A stretch of 64,000 nt of DNA, taken from the NCBI GenBank assembly GCA_964200185.2, contig CAXNAD020000002.1:1-64000 (forward strand), given 5' to 3'. The DNA comes from Choristocarpus tenellus KU-1152 (taxonomy: Eukaryota; Phaeophyceae). The notes below the pieces were generated by a model. That model worked only from the letters and a program-made list of their open reading frames with translations. It searched no databases and was not told the DNA's origin. The position numbers and the translations under genes are program-made. This document shows, piece by piece, positions 45,546 to 59,200 of the stretch (positions are counted from its first letter, which is position 1; each line of letters starts with the position of its first letter).

Positions 45546-47299
45546 GTCCTTGCAAAGAGGAAATATCTCAATATCTTACAGGCAGTTTGAAGAAGATTAA
45601 TTTTATTCATACAAACCTAGATAGTTCTTTTTCCAGTTGCCTTTGCCAGTACTTGGTATTCCCTCATTGACCTAACCACCCTAATATGACCTTGTTTTAA
45701 GGAAATGACTAAATTTTGCTCCCAAATGTATTCCATGACACACTAATCAACCTAACTGTCCACTAACATATTTTCATATTTTTGGCATAAAATAACCAAC
45801 CAAATCAAGAACGAACTTTGCTGACATGGTACAGTATGCAGCTGGCAACCCTGCAAGTAGTGAATTTAAATCCCTCTTTTGGCAAAATATGTATGTGGTG
45901 TTCATCTCAAGTTAACAACAGACTAGGAGCTCAAGTGACATTTGATGGATGTACATTGTGTTTTATTTTACTTCAGCAATAACTTGTAAGGCCAGTCAGT
46001 ATTCTGTGGACAAGGGGGTGCTACACATAGTTTCACAATAATTGGGGTCTGGCTATATGGGGGTAGGTAGGAAAGATTTTCTACGGCAGCACTCTGTAGT
46101 TTCTCCAAGGCAACAGCACACAGTGTGGCCGGAACAAAAACATGACAATGGAATACAGAGAGTACGCATTTTGATAAGCACTACAATACATCACACATGC
46201 ACCACAAGAAAAAAGGGCAGGACTTATGATGGAGGGGTAGCAAGTCTCAGGTTTTCCTTGCTTGCTGCACAAGTTCCAGGCCAATTGAGTATTCCCCACA
46301 CTGACCAAGTTGCCGCGACAAATATTTGAGGGTTCTTATCAAGGGAAAAACATACTGTCTGCTTTGAAAATACACAATAAGCTTTAAAGCATGGTGATGT
46401 GTTGTGTGGAATATGAACACTGTAGCATAGTGTAGCTGTACTAAATTGTACCACTACGAGAAGGATACACTGAAATGTACTCTCCACACTGCAGATGTAG
46501 CAATGCAGGAAATTTAAATTTCTTAACCATTTGAACACCTTGGATCACAATACCACCATCCTACCTAAAATCCATACATAGTGTGATACCCAATAAAATT
46601 CACAACGGATTCTCGGGTGGATATTTGAGGTGAGGGTGTTGTACCTCACATACAGATTTAGACACTGCAGTGCAGTATTCCATGTTTGCTTAAGGGCAAC
46701 CTGCCATACAGTTTGGGGTAGGCCGAGGTGTCCAGCTGGCTGACAGGTTGAATCAAGGTCATAATAAGTACCTTATGTACAAGGTATAGTGCTGTCCACT
46801 ATACTATAATTGATCTGATGCAAATTAAAGAGTGGAGGTGCAAGCCTCACCGTGCACATTACTTTTTTCATATTTTGTCATCTCACATCATATCATGTCG
46901 TGTGATATCATGTCCGGGGCAACCAGTTGTATGTGCCCCTTTACTCGTAAGGTGGTATCAGCCCAAGGCATACACAAAATGCAATGAGGGATATAACCAA
47001 ATTTTTGCACGGATTTTATTTTTTAATTCTTGGGCATGTTGTGTTAGACTTTCTCAGTGCCTCCAGAGAGCATATGAAGTATTGTGATTGTAAAAGGTAG
47101 GTCCCATTGGAAGAAGCCTGATAACCTTGCTCCAAAATAAAAGGGCAGCTACAGGGGAAGGTAGAATCTCCAACACTATTCTTATGAAATCAACACAAGC
47201 ACTGTCTCCACAGCTACATAGTCCTACACACTTTAAGTCATGAGATTTATCTGATAACAACGTTGGTTGGCAATCAGTTTCAATTATAACCAGTGAGAG
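45546..47299. other. Intergenic, 3' of the exchanger gene
   Basis: No exon with family similarity is seen. The 3' untranslated region of the minus-strand exchanger gene should begin just left of 47300. Confidence 0.5.
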
Positions 47300-50200
47300 C
47301 TAGGGATTCATATTCATGATAACTTCTGGACAATTTATGGAGGAATAGGAGCTTGCAAAGTCAAGGGTAAACTTTGTTTTGGGTGTCCAGTACTAAAAGG
47401 TAACAGGGCAGATATCTTGGTAGTTTAAGGTAAAAAATATATGCAAAATTACTACTAAAACACATCAAATACTGACTAGTGTGTTAGACACAAACATTCC
47501 TACTCCCCAAAGTAGGTAGCATGTTGATGCTGCAGAACCTTACCGTGAGAATAGGAATATCATCATCACTTTCCTCTTCCTCCTGTGAATTAGATAACTC
47601 CACCTCATTACCCAACTCCAGGTGAGCCTCCCTAATTGTCAGAACATGATATGCAGAGTGGCATCCAAAAGACAACATAATTTTGTTATGGAGGAGAGGT
47701 CACATATTTTCAGAGCAAATAAAAGGGATATTCCTAACCTGTTACTAGCTACTTCTCCTACTCTCCTCACCCAGATAATAGCACAATGACGGCCCCTACT
47801 CGGAACTCGCGTGTCTGGATTGTCTCCCCTGTCATATAGATTATATTTCGTTGTGTTATTTGAGATATCCAGACACGATCTGCCTTGTCACTATGATGAG
47901 TAAGCATTGTCTCCGCCACCCGAGTAGCAGCTGTTTTCCAGATCTGTGACATAATGAGTAACATGTGAGGTAGAAGTCCTTTATCCCATCATGTTTGGGT
48001 CACCAGCATATAGATGCAAGTGTTGTTGTAGCAGCATTTTGAATGTTTAGCAACCATTCTGCAAATGTTATGAGATAGGGCAATAGTGCATCATGTATCC
48101 ATAGTAGACGCCTAAGAAAAGATATCTGTGTTCCAATAGCATATATGAGATCCACCTGCGGCATGCTCTGGAGTGTAATTTGATCTTGCCAGCACGGACT
48201 CCTTCTAATGTGGGATCTTCTTACCAAGTTTCGATACATCTGTACTCCCACAAGATATCTAATCTCAAACAAAAGTTGGAAGGTTGTTTCCTATTTTTAT
48301 TCCTGCATAGGTTTCAAAGAGAGTAGTGCAATGACAGGTATGTTATGCTTGCACTACATGTAATTTGACAGCTGGGCACAGGCGCCCTGAAATATTATTA
48401 CTCGTGGCAATATTGAACAATTTACTACTCTTTATCTCACTGCGATCCAACCTTCTACTGGTGAAAAAAAGAATATCTAGCATACCAGGGAATCCCCTCT
48501 TTCTCTAGAGAGATCCAGGATTTGTCATCAGACAGTCAAATCGTATCTTCTCCCTCACAATTTAAACTAGCTACTGGATGAAACCGTCCAAGGACATCAG
48601 ACCCCAAGATACTTGCACCTAAATATTTGCTTGCCTTTTGATTCAGCTCTGGCCATTCTTCGACAATATTGTTGAGATCATCAGATGATATCTTGAATAG
48701 GACACAGGAGCTAGTGGTCTTGATACTGGCAAGAGGTGGCTGCTTAAGAGCCCATGAAACCTCCCCAAAGAATGAGCCAATTCCCAGCTCAGTAAGGGTG
48801 ATCTCTGAACCATTGTCGTCCTGCATCAGTGGAGAGTTATCAGTATCTCAAGCCTTCATCAAAGGGGTTTGTGTCTGGAAACACTTCCATTCACAAGAGC
48901 TATGCGCCTGAATAACCTTTTGGTGACTTGGGTGTATCGAGGATACAAAATGACTCTCTCTGCTTCCCATCTTCTTCTTCCTCTTGTGGATGACCATTCA
49001 TACAAAGTTATTTGCCTTTGGTGGTCAACATGGCAAGTTCTTATTGTTGAGTTAAGAGATAGTCACCCCCAAAGGAAAAAGGTCATATAAGAGAGACAGG
49101 GAGGGAGAGGAAGAGAAATATAGGCATCTGACTTTTGTGGATGTTGCCGAAGCCTGTCTTGCAGTGCAAGACTGGTTCTATTCCTGTTGCTGCTGAATAA
49201 AATGCTCTAAATGCTCAGACTTTCTCCGCAGACGAGGTACCAGGTTCGTACCAGGTTGTCCATTTAGTTTCATTTCACCTCACCTTGCGGATGACCTTAA
49301 CTGTCCCTCTTGCCAGTACATACACGCTCGTGTTGGCTTCATTCTGTTGTATCACATAGCAATTGCGTGGCATCAACATGTCTTCAAATAATCCAACGAC
49401 CCTCTCCATTTTATTATCATCTATGTTCTGCATCCATTCCACCTGCACATGGGTGGAGGGAAAAAACCTCACATGAAACATGTCTTGAATTGTCAAAAAA
49501 TATTTATCTGGGGCGCATAATTTTTAACCATCCACTTCTTTATGAAAGACGCTGATGCTTCCGTGAAAAAAGGGGTGAGTGAGGTTCTAGATTTTGACAT
49601 GTCTACAGAATCATGGATGGAAGTTGAGGCGCAGTGTGGTCAACCTGCTTGAGTAGTGTGATCTTGTCTGGCATGTCCAGGAGGGGAGGGTCAAAAATAA
49701 GGTGCTTCATTTGTGTTTCCACAGCTGCTAGCATCTTCTCAGCTTCTTGTTTGTCAAGCATACCCTCGTGGTAAAGGTAGCTGATGGTCTTGTGCTGCTT
49801 GTTGAGCACAGTCTAGGGCAACAAATATAAGCAAAGATTGCAAAGGTGCAGTTCAGCAAAGGATAACAAAGTGAGATGAATCGATTTGGCTTATCATGTA
49901 CTTTGCAGCACTATGTACTACTACTTTAACTACAATTAATGATAGTGACAAAAGTGTTGGATACATTGTGTTTAGTAGTAGTTATTCAAATAGTGGGGGA
50001 AAATACTGCATGCATGGACAAATAGACCAGTATACTACTATGCTATTGGGATTAGACAACTTTGGACTGAGAGTAAAATTTCGTTGACAAGTGTACATAG
50101 CCAGGTTAGTATCTTTGCTATTTTTGAATAATTTTGTACTGCGCTACTCCCAAGTACTTCTACCCTCGACAGGCACAAGACATCAACATTAATATTTGTG

Positions 50201-53200
50201 TTGATCCTTTTTGTGAGGTGCTTCAAAAGTTGCTAAGAGACAAAGGTGTTCTCCCTATGTCACAAGAGGCGTTCATCCTGCTTGATCACAATAATAATTA
50301 CAATCAAGATGCATCTACCTTTGGGTAGCATAAATCAGTCATTATGTTTACAAGGAGTGTTACTCAAACACTGAAGGGGCTTTCCCCTTAGCAATTTTCA
50401 AAACAAATTAAGACTTCTTTGATGCAACGTTTTATTTGTTTTGATTGACCCTCCTGCTCCCTCCACCAACCACAAACAAGCCATACCATAATCAAGTCAA
50501 ACTAGTGAGGAGCAATGTAAGATCAGAGTGTACTTACTTCTTAGTACATATTTGACTTGACGTTTTAACTTGGGGTGAACACATGAGGTCCAGTGACAGA
50601 AAAATTCCAGGATTTTTTGGGATGAATCTTACCCAGCAGCATATTCAAAATTCACTTGTACTGCAGAAGCTTCAACAAAGAACTTTTCTCGAGAATTTTC
50701 AAGCACATGGCATCAAAGTGAATCAGTAGCAAAATAATATCATTACTCAAGCCCACCATGATTACTAGCCACATGATATGTCTCATGGTGGTCATGGTCC
50801 CACAAGCAGTGAGTGCTGGTAGTGTGAACAATGTATATGGATGCACAAGATCTAATTTTTTCAATCCATCTGAGAGGTATCTGGCAACTATATATGGAAA
50901 GGTCCAACTGAGAAACAATACATTGTCTACATGAGCACATCAAATGCCCCACAAAAGGCATGATCCCTTGTGTGCAATCATTTGATTGTTATATAATCAT
51001 TATTTTAATACAACCACATCTGGGATTCGAGGCATTTATCACTCCATGACCTATCGGAGGTATATCAGTGTCCATAATACAACAAAGGGTTTATTTGCAA
51101 CAATCAAGAACCACTCTCTCAACTCGGAACTCTAGATATCAAGATAGCACACAATCTGAATTATCGTATCGGTGACATAAGTCAACTCCTCCACTCTCAT
51201 AATTATGTGGTCCTTGATAGGCATGGTTTCCATGACCGAGATTAAATTTACATATCCATTCAATATTCACTCAATTGACCCAAACAATGTACCCCCTTGA
51301 TCTGAACAGCTTTTGCAAAACCCTGTGATGTGTTACTACACCATAATATACTGGACTATAATACACTATTTTGTTACATCATTAATATAGTATTCATGAT
51401 AGGAAAGCTACTGCACAAGATCAAAGGAACCAACAAACAAAAAACTGCAGTTGCACATCAACATCTATTAAAAAGGTGAACACCTCATGTGACTGTTGAC
51501 CTTTTTATTTACAGGAAATATAAGGTGATCCCTAGTCTGTAGGGATCAAGCCAGTTCTGTTGTGTGTATGCTTCTATGTTGTAGTTGGGATGGTGATCTT
51601 GCCATTAATTGTGCTGCAAGTTGATCACATGGAATATCATCAAGTTAGGGGAGCCCATGATGGTGTGGATTGTAGGTAATGTATTGGGTCCTCTCAGGCT
51701 TGTTCCAATCATCGTTCTCACCCCTAACCCTAACCAGTGGGAGGTATAAGAAAGAACTGTTCAGCCCATTCTTTCAGATTCACTTAGATACTTGCATTGA
51801 GGAATTTAAACACACATCACATCAACAACAGAAAGGACTTTGTTCAAGAATAGTGTCAACTCAACTCAGTAGTCACAATGTCACCTTCAACAAACAAACC
51901 AATGATGTGGTCTTCCTCTCTATATTCTTGTCCCCAACACACAAGGCAAAATTAGTTGGTTGCATTTGATCATATCTGGTGTCAGATCACACACTCACCA
52001 AATGTTATGAAGAGGGGAAAAAAGAGGTGTTTGCTGATCAAATTTCAAGCCAAATGTGGTTCTCATTATTGATACAAGCATTTACTCTAATATATGCATT
52101 GGGTTTCTATTTTGAGTAAGTAAAATCAGGCTGTTGAACATGCCCAGATGCCGTGTACCTTAAAAAAAAGAAAATTGTCGACAGCCAAATCATCAGATAC
52201 TTGACTTGTTTTCTTGTGAACAATTTGGACTCACAGCAACAATCTACTACTCTATTTGGAGTGTGAGCTATCCATGGCTCCATTATCCAATTGTTGCAGG
52301 GTACTGATATTTGTTGGAAATGAGACATTGCTGCAAACCAAGTATAGTCTGATATCATCTTCATCAACTGGTAAGGGAGTCTGAGGTTTACCACTAATGC
52401 TGCATGCTAGACCCAACATACTGTTGACAGTTACTTTCAGTCATGATTGTACTATAGTGCTGACTACGCAGCAACCTTGATATTGTAGATGCAGAAAGAT
52501 TTTAACAATTTTGGTGTTGACTGGAAGGATGGTTTTATTTTCTTATCATACTATTGCCTGTATTTATTGAACATAGCAAGATAAAATTTGGTTTTAACAT
52601 ATTAGACATGAAACCCCTCCAATGTTGGGGGACACGCAAATGACAGTATTGAAGAACCTACCCCCCTCCCAAGAGTGTTGACTGCTTGCTGTTGGCACTT
52701 TTTTGGGGGGGGGAAAGGAACACAGGACTTCCTTGTATCAATGCTCATGATACTCAATGCTGTACTGATGTCAATTTACTAATGTGAAAAAATCTGGGTT
52801 TGGTATTATACTACAAAATGTTCAGCTCACTCTGTGATGTGTAAATGCATTCCAATTTTACTTGAGGTGTTGAGGTGTGAGATACATCTGTATGCAAGCG
52901 CACAAATATTTGGTCAGACTACTCCTCCCCACCCCCCTTGCCAGAGGTCCAAATGGCACTTTGATGACATAAGCACTTCACATCAATTCATATGCCTGCT
53001 TGTGTATTTTGGAGCAAGTGGATTTACACCAAAATTGAATCCAACGCCTCATGATTGTGTCTGAAGGTGAACTTTAACTTGGGGCATATGCTCCCAGACA
53101 ACACAATATTCACAGCAAACCCACCCCTGACATATTAAAAAAATCAAAAGATTGGCGGTGTCATACACTTGTTCCAAGCTATCATTGGAAAGCTCCAACT

Positions 53201-56200
53201 CACCAACACAAGATGATAGAAATCAAAATATACTCTGGTCCGTTTCCTTTGAATTTATTCTGACTGAAGCAATCTATTGTTGCTAGGAATTCATGTGGCT
53301 AACAATCACTTGGAAGATAAATTTGAGTCCAAATTCATATCAACCTAGCCAAAACACAGGTCCACTTTTTTTTACAACTTTAAATTCCAAAAATTGACAC
53401 AAAACACACACACACACACAAAAAGTGGTTGTAGTCAATTTTAGAGGTTACTGGAGGGTCATTTTTTAGATTCAATGATGGGAAACTAGTCTATCAATTT
53501 CACAGTTGAATCGAATTTTTGATAGATAAAACTGACCGTAAGATAACATGTCTTTTTTTATTTACAAAGAAATTTATTTTTCTCAAGAAAATGAGGTCAC
53601 TGTGACTGACCCCTCTGAGCCGTTCTGGGTCGCTCAATAGTGATCTGAAGTAGCACCAATTGTCACACGAGGGCTTGATGCACTCTGCATGGTCCAGTGT
53701 GTACATCCTTAGAGCTGTGGTCCATTCATTAGAATATGGTCAACTACTACTGTTCATATATGTCAATTTATCTCTGGAGATAGGTGATGTTATTCAAATT
53801 CACCAAAGTATCGCAAGGGGCTCGGGACAAGCCTTGAGCATGTACCAAGTGGAATAGGCGTGGGGATTCATTGCTTATGCATCCTCCAATTGTCAAATTT
53901 AAACATGTTGGAGTACAATACTTCTGAATAATGTGCATGAACCAGGTTCAGGTTGTAGACCCCTCCATATTTCATCCTCTCAAAGAATTGTATTTCAGGA
54001 TAAGAGGCGATTGGTTGTTATACAGTGTCCCCAGTCAATTTTTGATCGGAGTCTCTATAAAAAGGAAGGTGGGGACCAATGTGCATCATTTCCTCTCCTT
54101 CAGAAGGAGATACATGCCATTAAGAAGTGGATCCAAAGAGTCCTTCTCTGTCAGACAGGGTTTTACATATAAACCACAGCCCACATTTTCCGTTTGGAGG
54201 GAGGAGCATAAAAAAACAAGGTGCAGCAGTCATAACCAAGACTGTCCATCTACATCAATCACTGTCCCCACTCAAAATTATTCTGAACATATTCATTGTG
54301 TTTTGACCACTCGCACTAACTTGCTGTTGCAAAGGATAATTTTTTTTTTGACAATATGCATTTGGTTTTGACTTCAGAATACCATATATCTTCAGGAACT
54401 GACTTGTCTTCTCTCCAATCCAGTCCAGTCCCATCTGCTTTGCATGTCAGATATGTTCCTGATCCTTCAAGTTGCCATGTATAATAAATATGGGCATGTA
54501 TAACCCTGATTAATGGTTCATCTCTGCCTCTGGCTGATTTATTTTCCCTACACATAACCTTGCACTCCACAATATAATGGAAAGCAAACCAAAAGGTCAA
54601 GATTCCTCTCCTCGTACTTTCGCTCTAACAAGGAATTGCTTGCCAATGAGAATAAGGTATTCAAAGCATCATCACATATTAAATCTGAGATCTTAACCAG
54701 CTAATCGAATATGAAATTTGAGGACTTCTCTCTTTTCCTGTATTCCATCTATACCAAATTGCATTGCATCAGTGATTTTTTGCAGTTGATTCAAGCTCAA
54801 GAGCAGTATTATGGTAGCACAGACTCAGTCAAGATAACAGTGTGTTATGATCGACCAAAAGAGAGGAATAATGCTGTCAATCAGTGCAGCTACATGACTA
54901 GTCATGACTGACATTCCTACTATACGTAATTCGATAAAATGAGGTCTGAGGGAGGAGTCAAGGAGCAGCAATGAGCAACCACAAAGGAGAATTCTAACTT
55001 ATTTATTGTTGTTCCTCATCTAAGAGAGGATGACCCAGCTTTGAGATCAGCCATGAAATTTAGTCAACATTGCCTCTACTTTGAGATTAACCATGAAATT
55101 TAGTCAACATTGCCTCTACTTTGAAGGAACTATGAAATATTATTCCAAGCATTTGTTTAACTACATAAACAAGGGAAGACGTCCAGTAGTACATCATGCT
55201 AGCCTTCTAGCTTGAATTAGTTGATGCATGACAAAAGGGGACAAGGGCCCACCCATACATAGTATTATTACAACATTGTGGGTTTAATTGTGATCACCAG
55301 GGGCTTGATGAAGTTGTAACACAGAAGATGCTCGAAAAACCAATTTTCACAGTCTCAGGGGTGCACAAAGCAGCATCAACTACCTATTCAACTAGTGTGG
55401 GATCATAGATGTTTTTCAAGCAGTAACAAACACCAGAAGGAACAAAGCCAATGATCACCAATCAGACTGCAACACAAAAAGGCATTGGTTACAGCAAGCA
55501 ATCTCAAGATCTCTTTGTACACTATATGATCTATTTTCTGTTGTACCTTAGTGGTTCAATTAGTAGCACACTTGGTGGTGTGTGATCAACCCTTGAAAGG
55601 AATGCTGAGCACTCATGGTGGTGTTGCCATGTTTCGCTTGTGTTGTGGGTAATCAAATCGCGAGGTCCTCTAGACCCCCGCACTCCCAAAACACCTCAAA
55701 AGTACTGCATCTGTACACTTGTTCTGAGCACTTACCTGTGCAGCCACAAATGTTGTCATGGAAGAAGCTATTTCCGGATACCTTTTTTGTATGGTCATCA
55801 AAATGTGTCTCACAACCTCAATATCCCTCTCAATCTGTGCTTACGAGACATCAACACGACAGGAAGAAATACCGATGTATGCAACAAGACATTGGGGGAT
55901 AAGAAGTGTCAACTCATCTTTGATTTTGGAATTTCAAACTTTATAACAGAGTTATACAATATAGCCTTTGAAACCAAAACAAATGTAGAAATGTGGACCA
56001 TGTCCAACATGGAAATGGGTACATCATATGTAAAGGGATCACAAACTAGACACCAACACAGAAACGTTCAATATAGGAAGGAGAGTTTAGAGGGGTTGGA
56101 TACGAAGGTTCAAGTTGACAGATCACTGTTTCGGTTTTGAATCAGATAAGGATGTCAAACAGAGAAGGATGTCAAACAATCATGTTTTGGACACTGCTTC

Positions 56201-59200
56201 TCTTAGCCCAAAATAGCTGGGGATGCATCTATACCTGGTCAATTATGCTTTGGAACCGAGGGTTTTCTGTGAGGAACTCATGGAGTACTGCAAGTGATTC
56301 CTCCCGGGCTGTTAGGAACCCTGCAGCAATGTCATAACCCAGTCGAAGCTGGGGATACACTAGTCGGCGCTTGATCCTGAAAATTGACAAAGGAGTCCAA
56401 TGGTTTGGTACTATGCAATAAGAGTTTGTGATAAAGTGTCTGTCAGCAATAGGTGGGTTGTACTGCAGGTATATGACATACCAATACAACATACACACAG
56501 ACAAAGGCTTCTGGACTATTGAATGAGGTCAAGGGCTGGGTTGCGTCAATACTTCCAAAGCACACCAACCTCCTCTACAGCAAGCATTTTCATATTGTTT
56601 AAAGGGCAACATATTCATTTAATTACTTGACAAGATAATCAAAATGATTGGAGATGGAGGGGCACATTATGTTGGTGAAAATAGTCCAAAATACTCTAGA
56701 GAAATATATAAATAACAACTGCGTAACACCTGTACACCCATCACTTGATGGCCTTTGATAGATAGCCTTGATAGGCCTGCACTGTCCCAGTTACATTATT
56801 ACAACATCCCGTATTAGAGTCAGTTACTGCTTTATTGTGAAGGCACTTTGAATTGAAACTAAAATACTAAGAAATGTTTCGAGTCAGTTGGATCACTCCA
56901 CCACTTACATATTGTTGAGTACTATTTAGTAACACAAATTTCTACATATTGCTTTGTAGCATCAGCAGCACCCTCTGCAGCACTCTTCATTTTCACAGTA
57001 GTGATCTGTAGTGCCCAGGTTGTCACCACCTCATCACAATTTTTGCAGGCTTGCACTATGTGTGCTCCACAAATACATGAAAATGTTAGACCAAGGGCAT
57101 CTCGTGGATTTTTTTACCCTTCCCAAATGCATGAGATTTCTAATAATATATTTGATAAGAAGGGGGCTAGGTACACGATAATATGGAAAATATGGAGGAA
57201 CCGTTATTGGTTACTTCAGTTTAGTTTTGACGTTCTCAGGTTTAGACATCAATATGATGACACTATCAACCATGCCAACATACACTGTAACTGGAAGAAG
57301 TTCAACGATACAAGGGGATGCTTGGCTGGCCCACAGGTCAGTCTCCTTCCCATCAATGGGACACACATTGCTGCTTGAGTGATTAACACACAGTAACACC
57401 TGAAGGGTCTGAAGCATGACCTGATGAAATGCAAGGGATGATTGCAGGATCTTTGGCTAAAGGAAATATCAGCCTATAGAGAGTGTCAAGGATGATGCAG
57501 GTTGTGGCAAGGATTTCACTGACACTTGCAGGGCAAAGTTATCCAATTGGATACTGTGGTGGTGAAAGACAATTGACACGTGTTGTGTAGCCTCCTCATG
57601 TAGGCATTGGTGGGGGGTGTACTGTACTGTTGCAAACCTCTTTGGTTGACCGAGGACACTGCTGTCACAAGGACCTCTACATTCTACATTGGGTAACAGC
57701 GTAGTTTGTACCCTTCTAGGGGTTGGTGTAAGAACTTCAGTTAATATGGGAAACCCCAGTGATGCAAATCAGCCAGCAGGGAGATCAATGTGGGCATTTG
57801 CATCATCTTTGGGGAATAAAAGTCACCTTAGTAGTGGTCACAGAATAATAATACCACTTCTGACCAGTAGGTGTTGCTTTCACTATGTGATGACCATGTT
57901 TCTATTTCCATCACAGGCCAAACAGTTCCCAGTGGGTTGCCTCAGCACCCTATGTCTCAAATTTGATTCTGATCACATCAAAAAGTAAACCCATTGCATT
58001 ACTCGCAAGTGAGTCGCATCGCATCAGAGAGGTTCACTGGACAAGTCACATGGAGGCAGTTTGCAGAGCTCTCTCTGTAAGTAAAGTAGACTACCCTCTC
58101 CTAATGTTGTACTATGAAGTATGCTGGAATATAGTGTTGGTTATACTTTGAAGTACAAATTTTGTTGGGTAGCATAGTTAATGGGCTTAATTTTTTGTTG
58201 CAAGAAATTCAAATTTGATCCCTCAATGAAAGGAAGAGGAAATTTCTGTTAGAAAAATGCAATTACCAAGTATTGTCGATTTTCTGCCTCTGCAGTCTCT
58301 AGCATACTGTTTGTAAGGAGGGAGTAATGTTTGTAAGGAGACACTATTGTACCCTCAGGTTGCACTTGCACGCAATTTGCATTGGACAAATTAATTTTGT
58401 GAACATTTTCGTAAACTGACTACTGACAAAGTGAGAAAGAGCCTGGGAACCTCTTCCCTGTTCTCCGTGAATTACAAATCAAGCACAGTGACAAAATGCT
58501 CACTATTTTATTACAGGCACTGGGTAGTCAGGGAAAGGACCACCTGCAAATGCCATAGGGAAGTAGAGTCGGGTTAGATTGATGGAAACAGCAGCAAGAG
58601 TGAGGTGGAACCAGGTCTTATAGACAAGGGCAAGAAAACCACCAAGAGCAGGGGGATAATGAGAGCAGTTGGGACTGGGGGGCATATACCTGATCAAGAG
58701 AGCTAGAGGTGAAAGGGAGTTCTGCTGTGCTTGATGTTTGATGATGCCCACCTTAATCGGTATTTACCTGAGAATCCCTGTTGGTATAGGCCACAACAGT
58801 ATTGAGTGGTCACCTAGTTGCAATTTGGTTGACAAATGCATTGTATTCCCCCCAATAAATTAACCTTAGCCGGTCACCATCCCACCTCCACCCTGCCTCA
58901 CAAGATAATACAGAGTATCTCATCAGTGAGAAGATCCTTAGCAACAGACTAAACAAGTACTCCGCAGTAAATAGTACTTTTATTTTATATGTACTTTTAT
59001 TGAGAGTTTACACACTTTTATTAAGTTTATCCCTCCATGTTTGTTTTTTGATAAATGAGCACGAAATATATCATGAACCCATTGTTCTTGAAATGACCTT
59101 GCACAGTCTTCCACTATATATTTATTCCAATTTATTTGTAAATAGAAAATAGAAAATGTCGGTCATTAAATAAGTAGCACCCTTCAACCATCAATCTCTA

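Noticed and set aside
50652-50961. Hydrophobic minus-strand frame in the 5.9-kb exchanger intron
   Set aside because: It reads like membrane helices, but the flanking exons (55736-55834 and 49645-49812) join in phase at a conserved linker without it.
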